DNA of 64,000 nt from Actinokineospora auranticolor (GTDB lineage: Bacteria; Actinomycetota; Actinomycetes; Mycobacteriales; Pseudonocardiaceae), in contig NZ_PTIX01000015.1 of assembly GCF_002934265.1 (NCBI RefSeq), positions 115,044-179,043 on the forward strand, read 5' to 3'. Position numbers and translations under genes: made by a program. Within the stretch, counting starts at the first letter, position 1. Every line of letters starts with the position of its first letter. Below, in pieces: positions 32,153 through 41,111 of this stretch. The notes beneath the pieces are model-generated. The model did not search any database, had not been told where the DNA came from, and was given only the letters and a program-made list of their open reading frames with translations.

Positions 32153-32698
32153 TCAGGGCTGCCGGAAGGTCCGGGCGACCCGTTCCGGTTCCGCGCGCCG
32201 GTCACCGGGGGCCGGGCGGGCCGCGGTGTCCACACCGACCGCGCCGTCGAGCTGCTCGCGCAGGATGTCGGCGTGCCCGGCGTGCCGGTTGGTCTCGGTG
32301 AGCAGGTGGACCAGGACGGCGAACAGGGTGACGTCGGGTTCGGGCCACCACGGCACGCGGCCGGGCGCGTCGAGGGGCAGGTCGGTGACGGTGGCGGCGG
32401 AGTGCGCCCACACGCGCCGGTACCGGTCGACGATGTCCGCGCTGCTCTCCCGCTCGGTGGCCCACATGTCCGTGCCGCGCGCGGGCAGCGGTTCGGGGAA
32501 GGGGCGGTCGAACACCTCGCCGAGGTAGCGGGCCTCCCAAGTGGACAGGTGTTTGACCAGGCCGAGCAGGTTGGTGCCGGAGTCGGTCAGCGGGCGGCGC
32601 AGGTCGTACTCGCCCAACCCGTCGAGCTTGGCCAGCACCGCGTCGCCGATCCAGCGCAGTTCGCCGTGCAGGTGGGTTTTCAGGTCGTCGTCGGTCAC
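32153..32698 (-). CDS. DinB/DUF664-family protein
   Basis: About 181 residues from GTG 32698 (an in-frame GTG lies at 32716). The four-helix DinB pattern is clear: LVKHLSTWEARYLGEVF with the first His, and HLLTETNRHAGHADILREQLDG with the second and third His of the metal site. Family members are metal-dependent thiol (mycothiol/bacillithiol) S-transferases or detoxification proteins. A second member is encoded at 41963-42484; the two are not close copies. Confidence 0.75.
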   Translation of the reverse strand: MTDDDLKTHLHGELRWIGDAVLAKLDGLGEYDLRRPLTDSGTNLLGLVKHLSTWEARYLGEVFDRPFPEPLPARGTDMWATERESSADIVDRYRRVWAHSAATVTDLPLDAPGRVPWWPEPDVTLFAVLVHLLTETNRHAGHADILREQLDGAVGVDTAARPAPGDRRAEPERVARTFRQP

Positions 32699-32784
32699 GG
32701 CGCGAGCCTGCCGCACCGGGGGTGATCGGCGCCAACCCGGTCGATCATCCCCGGAACGGGGTCCGGATCTGCCAGGATGGCGGC

Positions 32785-33213
32785 ATGGCGGCGCTGATCT
32801 GGCTGGTGGTCGGGGTGCTGCTGATGCTCGCCGAGGTGCTGTCGGGCGACTTCGTGCTGCTGATGCTGGGCGCCGCGGCGGTGGCCGGTGCGGGCGCGGA
32901 GGCGCTGATCGGGTCCACGGTGGTGAGCGCGGCGGTGTTCGCCGCGGTCGCCCTGGGCCTGACCACCCTGGCGCGGCCGGTGCTGCGGCGGCGGATCACC
33001 GCGCCGCAGACGCGGGACAACGTGGCGGCGCTGGTGGGGACGCGGGCGGTGGTGACGACCCGGGTGGACGAGCACGGCGGCCGGGTGCGGTTGCGGGGGC
33101 AGGAGTGGTCGGCGCGGTCGCTGGACCACACGCAGGTTATCGAGCCGGGGACCCAGGTGACGGTCATGGAGATCGCCGGGGCCACGGCGGTGGTGTTCGC
33201 CGACCACCCGTAG
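32785..33213 (+). CDS. NfeD-like membrane protein
   Basis: A 142-residue protein. Two to three N-terminal membrane helices (ALIWLVVGVLLMLAEVLSGDFVLLMLGAAAVAG and the VVSAAVFAAVALGL segment) precede a small OB-fold domain (ALVGTRAVVTTRVDEHGGRVRLRGQEWSARS), the NfeD layout. It lies 40 bp upstream of an SPFH gene. NfeD/stomatin pairs are conserved and the C-terminal OB domain is thought to interact with the SPFH oligomer at membrane microdomains. Confidence 0.85.
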   Translation: MAALIWLVVGVLLMLAEVLSGDFVLLMLGAAAVAGAGAEALIGSTVVSAAVFAAVALGLTTLARPVLRRRITAPQTRDNVAALVGTRAVVTTRVDEHGGRVRLRGQEWSARSLDHTQVIEPGTQVTVMEIAGATAVVFADHP

Positions 33214-33253
33214 TGGTCGGGCGCAGGGTGTTGCTGGTTGGTTGGAGGCTGTG

Positions 33254-34465
33254 GTGGAGCTACCGGTCGTCGTCGCGTTGGTCGTGGCGTTCTTCGTGTT
33301 GGTGCTGGTGTTCAAGTCGATCAAGGTGATCCCGCAGGCGCAGTCGGCGGTGATCGAGCGGTTGGGCCGGTTCCGCACCGTGGCCGAGCCGGGGCTGAAC
33401 TTCCTGGTGCCGTTCTTCGACAAGATCCGGGCCCGGATCGACCTGCGCGAGCAGGTGGTGTCGTTCCCGCCGCAGCCGGTGATCACCCAGGACAACCTGA
33501 CGGTGTCGATCGACACCGTCGTGTACTTCCAGGTCACCGACTCCCGCGCCGCGGTCTACGAGATCGCCAACTACATCATCGCCGTGGAGCAGCTGACCAC
33601 GACGACGCTGCGCAACGTGGTCGGCGGCATGAGCCTGGAGGAGACGCTGACCTCCCGCGACCACATCAACGGCCAGCTGCGCGGGGTCCTCGACGAGGAG
33701 ACCGGCCGGTGGGGCATCCGGGTGGCGCGGGTGGAGCTCAAGGCGATCGACCCGCCGCCGTCCATCCAGGACTCGATGGAGAAGCAGATGCGCGCCGACC
33801 GGGAGAAGCGCGCCATCATCCTCACCGCCGAGGGCCAGCGGGAGGCGGCGATCAAGACCGCGGAGGGCAACAAGCAGTCGCAGATCCTCGCCGCCGAGGG
33901 CGCCAAGCAGGCCACGATCATGGCCGCCGAGGCCGAGCGGCAGTCCCGGATCCTGCGCGCCCAGGGCGAACGCGCCGCCCGCTACCTGCAGGCCCAGGGC
34001 CAGGCAAAGGCGATCGAGAAGGTGTTCGCCGCGATCAAGGCGGGCCGCCCCACCCCGGAGGTGCTGGCCTACCAGTACCTGCAGACGCTGCCGGACATGG
34101 CGCGCGGCGACGCGAACAAGGTGTGGATGATCCCGACCGACTTCGGCAAGGCACTGGAGGGTTTCGCCCGCCAGTTCGGCATCCGCGGCGACGACGGCGT
34201 GTTCCGCTACGAGCAGCCCACCGAGGAGCCGGTGACCTCGTCGCCGCAGTCGGATGAGGAGGAGGTCGCGCAGTGGTTCGACACCTCCACCGACCCGGAG
34301 GTGGCGCGCGCGGTGCGCGCCGCGGAGGCGGTGGCCAGCAAGACCGTCGAGGACCCGCTGGTGCCGCCCGCCCCGGTGGCGCCCCGGCACCGCGCGCCGA
34401 TCGAGGACGCCACCGACGAGGACCGCACGGTGTCCATCCAGCCGCCGCCGCGCCCGGAGGCGTGA
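33254..34465 (+). CDS. SPFH/Band 7 (stomatin-like) protein
   Basis: A 403-residue protein. GGAGG at 33244-33248 fits GTG 33254, although upstream in-frame starts exist. One N-terminal membrane helix (VVVALVVAFFVLVLVF) is followed by the Band 7 domain (IKVIPQAQSAVIERLGRF, GLNFLVPFFDKI, TLRNVVGGMSLEETLTSRD). A long Ala/Glu/Arg coiled coil follows (EKRAIILTAEGQREAAIKTAEG onward), then a Pro-rich acidic tail. Stomatins assemble into membrane-attached rings. With the NfeD partner upstream this forms the usual two-gene operon. Confidence 0.9.
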   Translation: MELPVVVALVVAFFVLVLVFKSIKVIPQAQSAVIERLGRFRTVAEPGLNFLVPFFDKIRARIDLREQVVSFPPQPVITQDNLTVSIDTVVYFQVTDSRAAVYEIANYIIAVEQLTTTTLRNVVGGMSLEETLTSRDHINGQLRGVLDEETGRWGIRVARVELKAIDPPPSIQDSMEKQMRADREKRAIILTAEGQREAAIKTAEGNKQSQILAAEGAKQATIMAAEAERQSRILRAQGERAARYLQAQGQAKAIEKVFAAIKAGRPTPEVLAYQYLQTLPDMARGDANKVWMIPTDFGKALEGFARQFGIRGDDGVFRYEQPTEEPVTSSPQSDEEEVAQWFDTSTDPEVARAVRAAEAVASKTVEDPLVPPAPVAPRHRAPIEDATDEDRTVSIQPPPRPEA

Positions 34466-34501
34466 CCCACCGCGGGGTCGCGCTGAGGAGGAGGCGCAGC
34501 C

Positions 34502-35180
34502 GTGCCGGACAGTGAGGCCGCGTCCCGCGTGCTCCGCCGTCTCGCCGACAACACGAGCGACGCCCCGGGGCCGCCCGGGGCGGGCGCGTACCACCACGTG
34601 CACACCGTCGGCCGATTACCGCGCGACGGAATCGGCGATGGGTGGGCGCGTGGTGGCCGCGTCGGTCGTGGGGTCCGAGCGCGGGCAGTGGGTCGCCGCG
34701 GACGGGTCCGGGCGCGTGGACGTCGTCGAGGAGGGCGCGAGCGTTCGCCCGACGGGCGACTACGGGCCGGGGGAGTTGTCCGCGGATTTCTCGTGGCGGC
34801 CGATCCGGTGGCCGTCGCGGAACGTCTGCGGGAGGGGAACCCCGACGGTTCGGCGGCTCGGGCGATGAAGGTGTTCGCGGGTGTCTGGAAGCAGCGCCTG
34901 CTGCTTAGCGACCTCGCCGGGTGTCCGGACATCTCGACGGCGCCGGTACCCGCGCCCTTCCGGGGGGAGACCGGTCGTGGCGGTCGGGCACGTCGACCAC
35001 CGGAGACGAACGCCGCGCGTGTTGGTGTTCGACGAGCGCACCGGCGCGCTCACGGGCGAGGAAGTGACGGCGTTGGAGGGTTCTCGCCCGGGCGTCGCCC
35101 CGTCCGGCGTGGTCAACACGACCACGTGGGTGTCGTCGGGGTACGCGGACACGACGGTCCCCGCGCTAGCCGCGCCGGCG
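34502..35180 (+). pseudogene. Relic of a CU044_5270-type exported/surface protein
   Basis: Pieces of one protein are spread over three frames: AYHHVHTVGRLPR, then MGGRVVAASVVGSERGQWVAADGSGRVDVVEEG, then VAERLREGNPDGSAARAMKVFAGVWKQ, then VAVGHVDHRRRTPRVLVFDERTGALTGEEVTA and SGVVNTTTWVSSGYADT. The order and motifs (VFD.RTG.LL.EE, near-terminal YADTTVP-like) follow the actinobacterial CU044_5270 family. At least three frameshifts are needed, so no intact product is possible. An ATG at 34502-type start with GGAGGAGG upstream survives. Confidence 0.6.
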
Positions 35181-35338
35181 TTTCCCGTGTCCCGTCGAAG
35201 GGGTTGGCCGCTACCCGCGTAGAGACCTGGATCACATCGTTGGAGTTCCTGGTGTCGCAGAAGGGTGATCGGCGCTCCACGGACGGGTGACGGGGAAATC
35301 CGTTCGGTGTCGGGCACGCTCCCAGTCACCATGGCGGG

Positions 35339-36544
35339 GTGACCGCTGTCGCCGATTCCCCGTCGCCCGTCCGTGTCCGGTCGTACCTGCCGTTGGCGTC
35401 CACGTGCCTGGCGGTGGGGATCGCGACGGCGTTGGCGACACCGTTCCTGTCGCTGTTCCTGACCCGGGAACTCGGCGCGGACCCGGTGGCGCTGGGCGGG
35501 TTCCTGCTGGCCACGCCGATCGCCGGGGTGGTGGTGAGCACGCTGATCGGCCGGTTGTCCGACCGGCGGGAGATCCGGCGCCTGGTGCTGCTGGTCGGGG
35601 GTGTGGCGGGCGCGGCGGGGTGGGCGGCGTTCGTGGTGGTGCGCGACTACTGGGCGCTGCTGGCGGTGTCGGTGACGGTGATCGCGGTGTCGGCGGCGCT
35701 GATCCCGCAGGTGTTCGCCTTCGCCCGGCAGGTGAGCGAGCGGTCGGGCTCGTCGCGGGCGCCGGTGGTGGTGAGCGCGCTGCGCACGGTGATCTCGGTG
35801 TCGTGGGTGGCGGGCCCGCCGCTGGCGGCGCTGCTGCTGGCCACGACGGGGTTCAAGGGCCTGTTCGCGGCGGTCGCGGTCTGCTACGCGGCCGTGGCGG
35901 CGTTGACGGTGTGGCTGCCGCGGGCGAGCCCGGAGACAACGGCCCCGCCCGCGGACGCGGCGGGGGAGGGCGGGGCGTCGTCGCGGTTGTGGTTGGCGGT
36001 CCCGGCGCTGGTGCTGATCCAGGCGGCCGGGGGCCTGGGGGTGACGACGATGCCGCTGTTCGTGTCGGAGACCCTGCACGGCACCGAGGCCGAGGCGGGC
36101 CTGGTGCTGGGGTTGTGCGCGGCGCTGGAGATCCCGCTGATGGTGTGGTTCGGGGTGCTGGCCACCCGGGTCAGCCAGTACCTGCTGGTCCTGGGCGGCG
36201 CGGCGCTGGCGATCGTCTACCACGCGATCATGGTGGCCACCGGCCAGGTGTGGCAGGTGGCGGCGGCGCAGGTGGTCAACGCGGTGGTGATCGCCGCGGT
36301 CGCCGGCGTGGGGATCTCGTACTTCCAGTCGCTGGCGCCGGGACGCCCGGGAGCGGCGACGACGATGTTCAGCAACACCACCGTGACCGGGATGATGATC
36401 TCGGGCCCGCTGCTGGGCGTCGCGGCGAAGGTCGGCTACCGGTACTCGTACCTGATGTCCGCGGTGATGGTGGCCCTCGGCGTGGCCCTGCTGGCGGCGG
36501 CACGCCCCCGGCCACAGGCGGGCGTCATCCGGAACGCGCAGTAG
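35339..36544 (+). CDS. MFS transporter, sugar-efflux (SetA-like) type
   Basis: A 401-residue protein from GTG 35339 with twelve hydrophobic segments in two groups of six split by a polar, Ala/Gly-rich loop near residue 200. ELGADPVALGGFLLATPIAGVVVSTLIGRLSDR is the MFS loop 2-3 motif, and PQVFAFARQVSE and TTMFSNTTVTGMMISGPLLG resemble bacterial sugar efflux transporters. Substrate not determinable. It stands alone on the plus strand after the CU044_5270-like relic. Confidence 0.8.
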   Translation: MTAVADSPSPVRVRSYLPLASTCLAVGIATALATPFLSLFLTRELGADPVALGGFLLATPIAGVVVSTLIGRLSDRREIRRLVLLVGGVAGAAGWAAFVVVRDYWALLAVSVTVIAVSAALIPQVFAFARQVSERSGSSRAPVVVSALRTVISVSWVAGPPLAALLLATTGFKGLFAAVAVCYAAVAALTVWLPRASPETTAPPADAAGEGGASSRLWLAVPALVLIQAAGGLGVTTMPLFVSETLHGTEAEAGLVLGLCAALEIPLMVWFGVLATRVSQYLLVLGGAALAIVYHAIMVATGQVWQVAAAQVVNAVVIAAVAGVGISYFQSLAPGRPGAATTMFSNTTVTGMMISGPLLGVAAKVGYRYSYLMSAVMVALGVALLAAARPRPQAGVIRNAQ

Positions 36545-36610
36545 GCGCGCTGTTGCCGCGCCGGCTCGGCGATTCACCCGTAGTGGACCTGCGCAGCGCC
36601 ACCACGCGCG

Positions 36611-36727
36611 GTGGAATGCGGACCCGGCCGCAACCCCAAGACCGGTGAGGCGATCAGCATCCCGCCGACCAGGGTGGTCAAGTTCAGCAGCGGCAAGGCG
36701 TTCAGGGACAGCGTCGCCGCGCACTGA
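36611..36727 (+). pseudogene. C-terminal fragment of an HU-type DNA-binding protein
   Basis: The frame reads [20 protein letters not shown] then [15 protein letters not shown] and stop. This is the beta-arm end and C-terminal helix of HU/IHF proteins (xGRNPxTGE, K-F-x-x-G-K-x-F-K/R-D). The N-terminal 50-60 residues are absent upstream. It is too short to be a functional HU and is best read as a relic. Confidence 0.65.
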
Positions 36728-36738
36728 CCGGCCGCCGC

Positions 36739-37836
36739 TCAGGTGTGGGTGACGCGGGCCTCGGCGAACCCGCGCGCCGCCGCCGCGCGGTGGGCCTCCG
36801 CGTCGAGCAGGCCGCGGGTGGTTTTCGCCAGGGTGCCGAACGCGTCGACGGTGACGCCCAGTGCCTTGCCCGCGGCCTTGGTGCGCCACGTCCCGACGAC
36901 CTCCCCGTCGACCAGGACCGCGCCCGGGTTGCCGATGACCTTCCACAGCCGCTTGCGGTGGGTCTCGTCGGGGACCAGCAGGTCCCGGTCGCGGCCCTGC
37001 AGCAGCGGGTCCAGCGCGGGCAGCAGCCGGGGCCCGGGCGGGTCCGGGGCGTCCCGCAGCGCGGCCAGGTCGGCCTCGGGCAGGTGCCGGACCGCGCCGT
37101 CCACGTCGACGGCGGCCAGGTCGGCGGGCCAGGCGGGTGTGGCCTGGGTCTGGGTGGTGTCGAGGAACCCGGCGAGGTCGGCGAGGGTCGCGGGGCCGTG
37201 CAGCCGCAGGTAGGCGTCGGCGACCGGGCCCGCGCCCGCGGGCCCGGCGGGGATCACCCAGTCGGGGTCGACCGGGGCGAGGACGGTGGGCCGGGACGCG
37301 GCGCGCACCCGCACCCCGGCGGCGAGCCCGACGAGCTGGAACAGGCTGCCGTAGACGTGGGTCGCCGCGCACACCGAGCAGTCGTAGGCGAAGGGCCCCG
37401 GCAGCAGCGCCGTCATCTCGCCGCTGACCTGGCCGCGCGGCTTGGGGGAGTCGACCACGGCGTGCATCGCGGCCACCCCCGCCGCGAACGCCGCCAGCCC
37501 CGGGTGCCCGGCGCGCCGCAACGCCGTCCCGCACGCGCCGAGGCGGGCCGTGGCGTCGGCGTCGGTGGCCGGGTACAGCGCGGCCGCCAACGCCGGGAGG
37601 TCCGCGCGGCGCAGCAGGTGCGGCGCGCCCCGGTGCGCCCACACGGTGACCAGCCGGTCGTCGTCGAGGTCGGTGCCCTCCGGCAGCCGCGCCGCCGCGG
37701 CCACCCTCGGGGACCCGCCGCCCGCGTCCTGGATCCCCAGCTCCAGCACCGCCAGCTCGTGCAGGGCGGTCGTCTCCCGGTGCAGGCCGTGGCGGGCGAC
37801 GCGGTGGGCCAGGACCTGCGCGCGGGTCACTTTCAC
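36739..37836 (-). CDS. Winged-helix DNA-binding protein, AlkZ/DUF1006 family
   Basis: A 365-residue protein. The N terminus (TRAQVLAHRVARHGL) and DDDRLVTVWAHRGAPHLLRRADL, then LDPLLQGRDRDLLVPDETHRKRLWKVIGNPGAVLVDGEVVGTW, are characteristic of the tandem winged-helix family that includes AlkZ/YcaQ interstrand-crosslink glycosylases. The usual Q-x-Q near the N terminus is not evident (LELGIQDAG instead), so glycosylase activity is uncertain. A second family member lies at 39858-40955. It is followed on the same strand by the sucrase/ferredoxin-like gene (12-bp gap). Confidence 0.75.
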   Translation of the reverse strand: MKVTRAQVLAHRVARHGLHRETTALHELAVLELGIQDAGGGSPRVAAAARLPEGTDLDDDRLVTVWAHRGAPHLLRRADLPALAAALYPATDADATARLGACGTALRRAGHPGLAAFAAGVAAMHAVVDSPKPRGQVSGEMTALLPGPFAYDCSVCAATHVYGSLFQLVGLAAGVRVRAASRPTVLAPVDPDWVIPAGPAGAGPVADAYLRLHGPATLADLAGFLDTTQTQATPAWPADLAAVDVDGAVRHLPEADLAALRDAPDPPGPRLLPALDPLLQGRDRDLLVPDETHRKRLWKVIGNPGAVLVDGEVVGTWRTKAAGKALGVTVDAFGTLAKTTRGLLDAEAHRAAAARGFAEARVTHT

Positions 37837-37848
37837 CGCGGCCTCCCT

Positions 37849-38763
37849 CTAGTCGATGCGGACAACCGTGTGCACGGTGGCCGGTCCGGGCTCCGCCCCG
37901 CAACTGGCGGGCCGGTCCGGGCCCGCCGCGCGCACCGCCACGGTCACCCGCCAGCCGCGCCCGTCGACGTGGGCGACCTGGACCCGCCAGTTCCCGTCCT
38001 CGTCGCGCTCGGGGTCACGCACCCGCAGCACATCGGCGTGGGTGGTGTTGGTCAGCTCCCGCACCGCCAACTCGGCGGCCTGCCCGGCGGGCGCCCACGT
38101 GGAGCGGCCCCGGCACCGGTCGACGACCACCCCCGGGTCGGCCAGCAGCGCCCGCGCCCGCGCGCCGTCGAGGTCGCCGTAGGTGTAGCCGGTGGGCAGC
38201 AGCAGCGCCGTGGGCGCGAACCGGTGCCCGCCGATGTGGGTGCACTCCCACGCGGCCTCCCCGTGCGTCGCCGCCAACTCCGCCGCGACCGGGCGCCCCG
38301 CCACCGCGCAGCACACGTCGCGGCGGCCGTTGGTGCACACCAGCAGCACCGGCCACGACACGACCTCCCCGAACCCGTCCGCGGCGCCGCCGCCCACCGC
38401 CGCGAAGTCCAGGTCCAGCAGGTGCTTGGGGTCGGTGAACACCTCCCGCCGCAGGAACGCGCGCCCCGGCGCGGTGTGCGCCAGGTACACCCTCCGGGGC
38501 GCGGGCCGGTGCCGGTCCGGGTGCGGGCCCGGCCGCCGGATCAGCACCACCCGCACCCCGGTCCCGGCGGCGCGCGCGGTCAGCTCCGCGGCCAGGCCGG
38601 AGTCGAGGTGGCTCTGGGCGAGCGCGTCGCGCCCCCACGGGCCGGGTTGTTCCACGCACAGCCAGGTGACCGCGGTGGCGGCGGTGCCCGCGAAGGGCTC
38701 GTCGAGTGCCCGCGAGCGCGCCGCGCAGGCGGTGGCGGGCAGCGGGGGAGGCGTCGTCGGCAT
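37849..38763 (-). CDS. Sucrase/ferredoxin-like (thioredoxin-fold [2Fe-2S]) protein
   Basis: A 304-residue protein from ATG 38763. The frame stays open far upstream into the WYL gene but only this start gives the family N terminus. The signature is VCTNGRRDVCCAVAGRPVAAEL followed by WECTHIGGHRFAPTALLLPTGYTYG, the C-x(n)-C and H-x3-H set of the sucrase/ferredoxin-like family (Aim32-type). The function in bacteria is not established and probably involves an Fe-S cluster. It lies between the AlkZ-like gene and the WYL regulator, all on the minus strand. Confidence 0.8.
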   Translation of the reverse strand: MPTTPPPLPATACAARSRALDEPFAGTAATAVTWLCVEQPGPWGRDALAQSHLDSGLAAELTARAAGTGVRVVLIRRPGPHPDRHRPAPRRVYLAHTAPGRAFLRREVFTDPKHLLDLDFAAVGGGAADGFGEVVSWPVLLVCTNGRRDVCCAVAGRPVAAELAATHGEAAWECTHIGGHRFAPTALLLPTGYTYGDLDGARARALLADPGVVVDRCRGRSTWAPAGQAAELAVRELTNTTHADVLRVRDPERDEDGNWRVQVAHVDGRGWRVTVAVRAAGPDRPASCGAEPGPATVHTVVRID

Positions 38764-38813
38764 CCGCACCAGACTCTCACGGCCGGTACCGCCGAACGAG
38801 TACTGCGCGCGTG

Positions 38814-39794
38814 TCACCCAGGTGAAGGGGTAGTGATCCCCTTCGACGCCGCGTGGGTCAGCCGGTGGGCCACCGCGGTCATCCGGTCGATGAGCTCCGG
38901 CGGGGAGCGGACCTCGAAGTCGCAGCCCAGCAGCGCCAGCCACATGCCCATCGCGTCGAGGTTGTTGCCGCCGGTGCGCAGCAGGCACCTGTCCTCGTCG
39001 ATGGCCTCCAGTACCCCGGCGGTCGGGCTGACCTGCTCGGCGGCCCGCTCGGCCGACATGTGCAGCACGATCACGCCCTGGTAGCGGTAGGCGCCGTTGG
39101 ACAGGCCGTAGGAGGCGTAGGCGGCCATGTCCTCCGACGGCGGCTCCCGCGGCGGGAACCGCGGACCCACCGGGGCGCGGGGGACGAGCCGGTCGACGCG
39201 GAAGGTGCGCCAGTCGTCGCGGTCGAGGTCGAACGCCACCAGGTACCAGCGGCGCCCCGTGTGCACCAGCCGCGACGGCTCCACCCGCCGGGGTGTCTCG
39301 GCGCCGTCGCGGCCCCGGTAGTCGAACCGCAGCGTCTGCCGGTCCCGGCACGCCCCGGCGATCACCGACAGGTGCTCCGGGTCCACCATCGGGCCCTCGC
39401 CGCGCAACGGCACCACCACCGACTGCAGCGCGTTGACCCGGTTGCGCAGCCGCGCGGGCAGCACCTGCTCCAGCTTCGCCAGCGCCCGCACCGACGTCTC
39501 CTCGATCCCCACCACGCCGCCGCCCGCCGCGCTGCGCAGCCCCACCGCGACCGCGACGGCCTCCTCGTCGTCGAGCAGCAGCGGCGGCAACGCCGCGCCC
39601 GCGCCGAGCCGGTAGCCGCCGGTGACGCCGGTGGAGGCGTGCACCGGGTAGCCCAGCGACCGCAGCTTCTCCACGTCGCGGCGCACGGTGCGGTCGGTGA
39701 CGCCCAACTTCTCGGACAGGTCCGCCCCGGACCAGTCCCGCCGGGTCTGCAGCAGCGACAGCAGCCGCAACAACCGTGCCGAGGTCTCCACCAT
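38814..39794 (-). CDS. WYL-domain transcriptional regulator
   Basis: A 326-residue protein. An N-terminal HTH (ARLLRLLSLLQTRRDWSGADLSEKLGVTDRTVRRDVEKLRSLGYPV) of the HTH_11/DeoR-like type is followed by the WYL domain (VEPSRLVHTGRRWYLVAFDLDRDDWRTFRVDRL) and a WCX-like C terminus. WYL regulators bind ligands or nucleic acid and often repress themselves. A 23-bp inverted repeat upstream at 39814-39836 is its probable operator and lies between this gene and the divergent AlkZ-like gene, so both may be controlled. Confidence 0.85.
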   Translation of the reverse strand: MVETSARLLRLLSLLQTRRDWSGADLSEKLGVTDRTVRRDVEKLRSLGYPVHASTGVTGGYRLGAGAALPPLLLDDEEAVAVAVGLRSAAGGGVVGIEETSVRALAKLEQVLPARLRNRVNALQSVVVPLRGEGPMVDPEHLSVIAGACRDRQTLRFDYRGRDGAETPRRVEPSRLVHTGRRWYLVAFDLDRDDWRTFRVDRLVPRAPVGPRFPPREPPSEDMAAYASYGLSNGAYRYQGVIVLHMSAERAAEQVSPTAGVLEAIDEDRCLLRTGGNNLDAMGMWLALLGCDFEVRSPPELIDRMTAVAHRLTHAASKGITTPSPG

Positions 39795-39813
39795 GACCCC
39801 AGTCTGACACCCG

Positions 39814-39836
39814 TTGCGGACGGATCCTGTCCGCAA
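39814..39836. promoter_or_regulatory. Inverted-repeat operator between WYL regulator and AlkZ-like gene
   Basis: TTGCGGAC-N7-GTCCGCAA, perfect 8-bp arms, 19 bp from the WYL ATG and 21 bp from the divergent GTG. Confidence 0.7.
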
Positions 39837-39857
39837 CAGGGCCTAGGCTCCACGCCT

Positions 39858-40955
39858 GTGACCGACGTGCTGACCCGCCGCGCCCGCAACCGCGCCCTGC
39901 TCGCCCGCCAGCTGCTGCTCGAACGCGCCCCCATGGGCGTCCTCGACGCCGTCGAGCACCTCGTCGGTCTCCAGGCCCAGGCACCCCACCCGCCCTACAC
40001 CGGCCTGTGGTCGCGGCTGCGCGACTTCGCCTTCACCGACCTGTCCGACCTGCTCGCCGACCGCGCCGTCGTGCGGATCGCCCTGATGCGCTCCACCATC
40101 CACCTGGTCACCGCCCGTGACTGCCTCCCGCTGCGATCGGTGCTGCAACCCGGCCTGGACCGCGCCTTCCGCGGCGGCCACGGCCGCGCCTTCGAGGGCG
40201 TCGACCAGGACGCCATCGCCGAGGCGGGGGAGCGGCTGCTCGCCGAGACCCCCATGACCTTCGCCGAACTCGGCCGCGCTCTCGCCCTCCGCTGGCCCGA
40301 CCTCGACCAGGACCGCCTCGCCGCCCTCGTGCGCACCCGCGTCCCCCTCGTCCAGGTCACCCCGCGCGGGCTGTGGGGCCGCTCCGGGCAGGCCCGCCAC
40401 ACCCCCGCCGCCACCTGGCTGGGGCAGACGCCCGCCCCGGCGTCCACCGTCGAGGACCTGGCGGTCCGCTACCTCGCCGCGTTCGGGCCCGCGAGCCCCG
40501 CCGACGCCCAGACCTGGTCCGGACTCACCGGCCTGCGCGAGGTCTTCGACCGCCTCGACCTGCGCGCCTTCCACGACGAGGACGGCCGCGCCCTCTACGA
40601 CCTGCCCGACGCGCCGCGCCCCGACCCCGACACCCCCGCGCCGGTCCGGCTCGTCGCCGGGTTCGACAACCTCATCCTCTCCCACGCCGTCCGCGACCAC
40701 GTCATCCCCGACCGGCACCGCGCCACCGTCGTCATGGGCACCGGCAACGGCATCGTCCGCCCCACGGTCCTCCTCGACGGCACCGTCGAGGCCATGTGGT
40801 CACTCGACCGCGGCAAACGCGCCGCCACCGTCACCGTCGAACCCTTCGGCACCCTGACCGCCCGCGCCCGCCGCGCCGTCGAGACCGAGGCCCACGCCCT
40901 GATGGCGGCCACCGACCCGGGCCTGGCCCACGAGTTCCGCGTCACCGAACCCTGA
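39858..40955 (+). CDS. Winged-helix protein, AlkZ-like family (second copy)
   Basis: A 365-residue protein from GTG 39858, divergent from the WYL regulator. LDAVEHLVGLQAQAPHPPYTGLWSRL contains the Q-A-Q that is catalytic in AlkZ-type glycosylases. LMRSTIHLVTARDCLPLRSVL and VRLVAGFDNLILSHAVRDHVI are family blocks. It has the same length as the protein at 36739-37836 but is only distantly similar; that one lacks the QAQ, so this is the better candidate for an active enzyme. No Shine-Dalgarno is obvious and the transcript may be leaderless. Confidence 0.75.
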   Translation: MTDVLTRRARNRALLARQLLLERAPMGVLDAVEHLVGLQAQAPHPPYTGLWSRLRDFAFTDLSDLLADRAVVRIALMRSTIHLVTARDCLPLRSVLQPGLDRAFRGGHGRAFEGVDQDAIAEAGERLLAETPMTFAELGRALALRWPDLDQDRLAALVRTRVPLVQVTPRGLWGRSGQARHTPAATWLGQTPAPASTVEDLAVRYLAAFGPASPADAQTWSGLTGLREVFDRLDLRAFHDEDGRALYDLPDAPRPDPDTPAPVRLVAGFDNLILSHAVRDHVIPDRHRATVVMGTGNGIVRPTVLLDGTVEAMWSLDRGKRAATVTVEPFGTLTARARRAVETEAHALMAATDPGLAHEFRVTEP

Positions 40956-41074
40956 CCGACGGACCCGTCGACCCCGCCCTCGTCCTCGTCGACGGGCTCG
41001 ACCTCTGCCGCGCCGGGGTGTTCGTCCGCGTTCGCCGGGCCGTGAACGCCCCACCCGCCACACCAGTACATGCC

Positions 41075-41103
41075 TTGACGGGCATATTCCGTGGTCGATA
41101 AGT
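41075..41103 (+). promoter_or_regulatory. Sigma-70-type promoter, probably leaderless transcript
   Basis: TTGACG, 17-bp spacer, ATAAGT. The ATG at 41112 begins 9 bp after the -10, so the mRNA would start at or just before the start codon. Confidence 0.65.
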
Positions 41104-41111
41104 TCGGCGGT

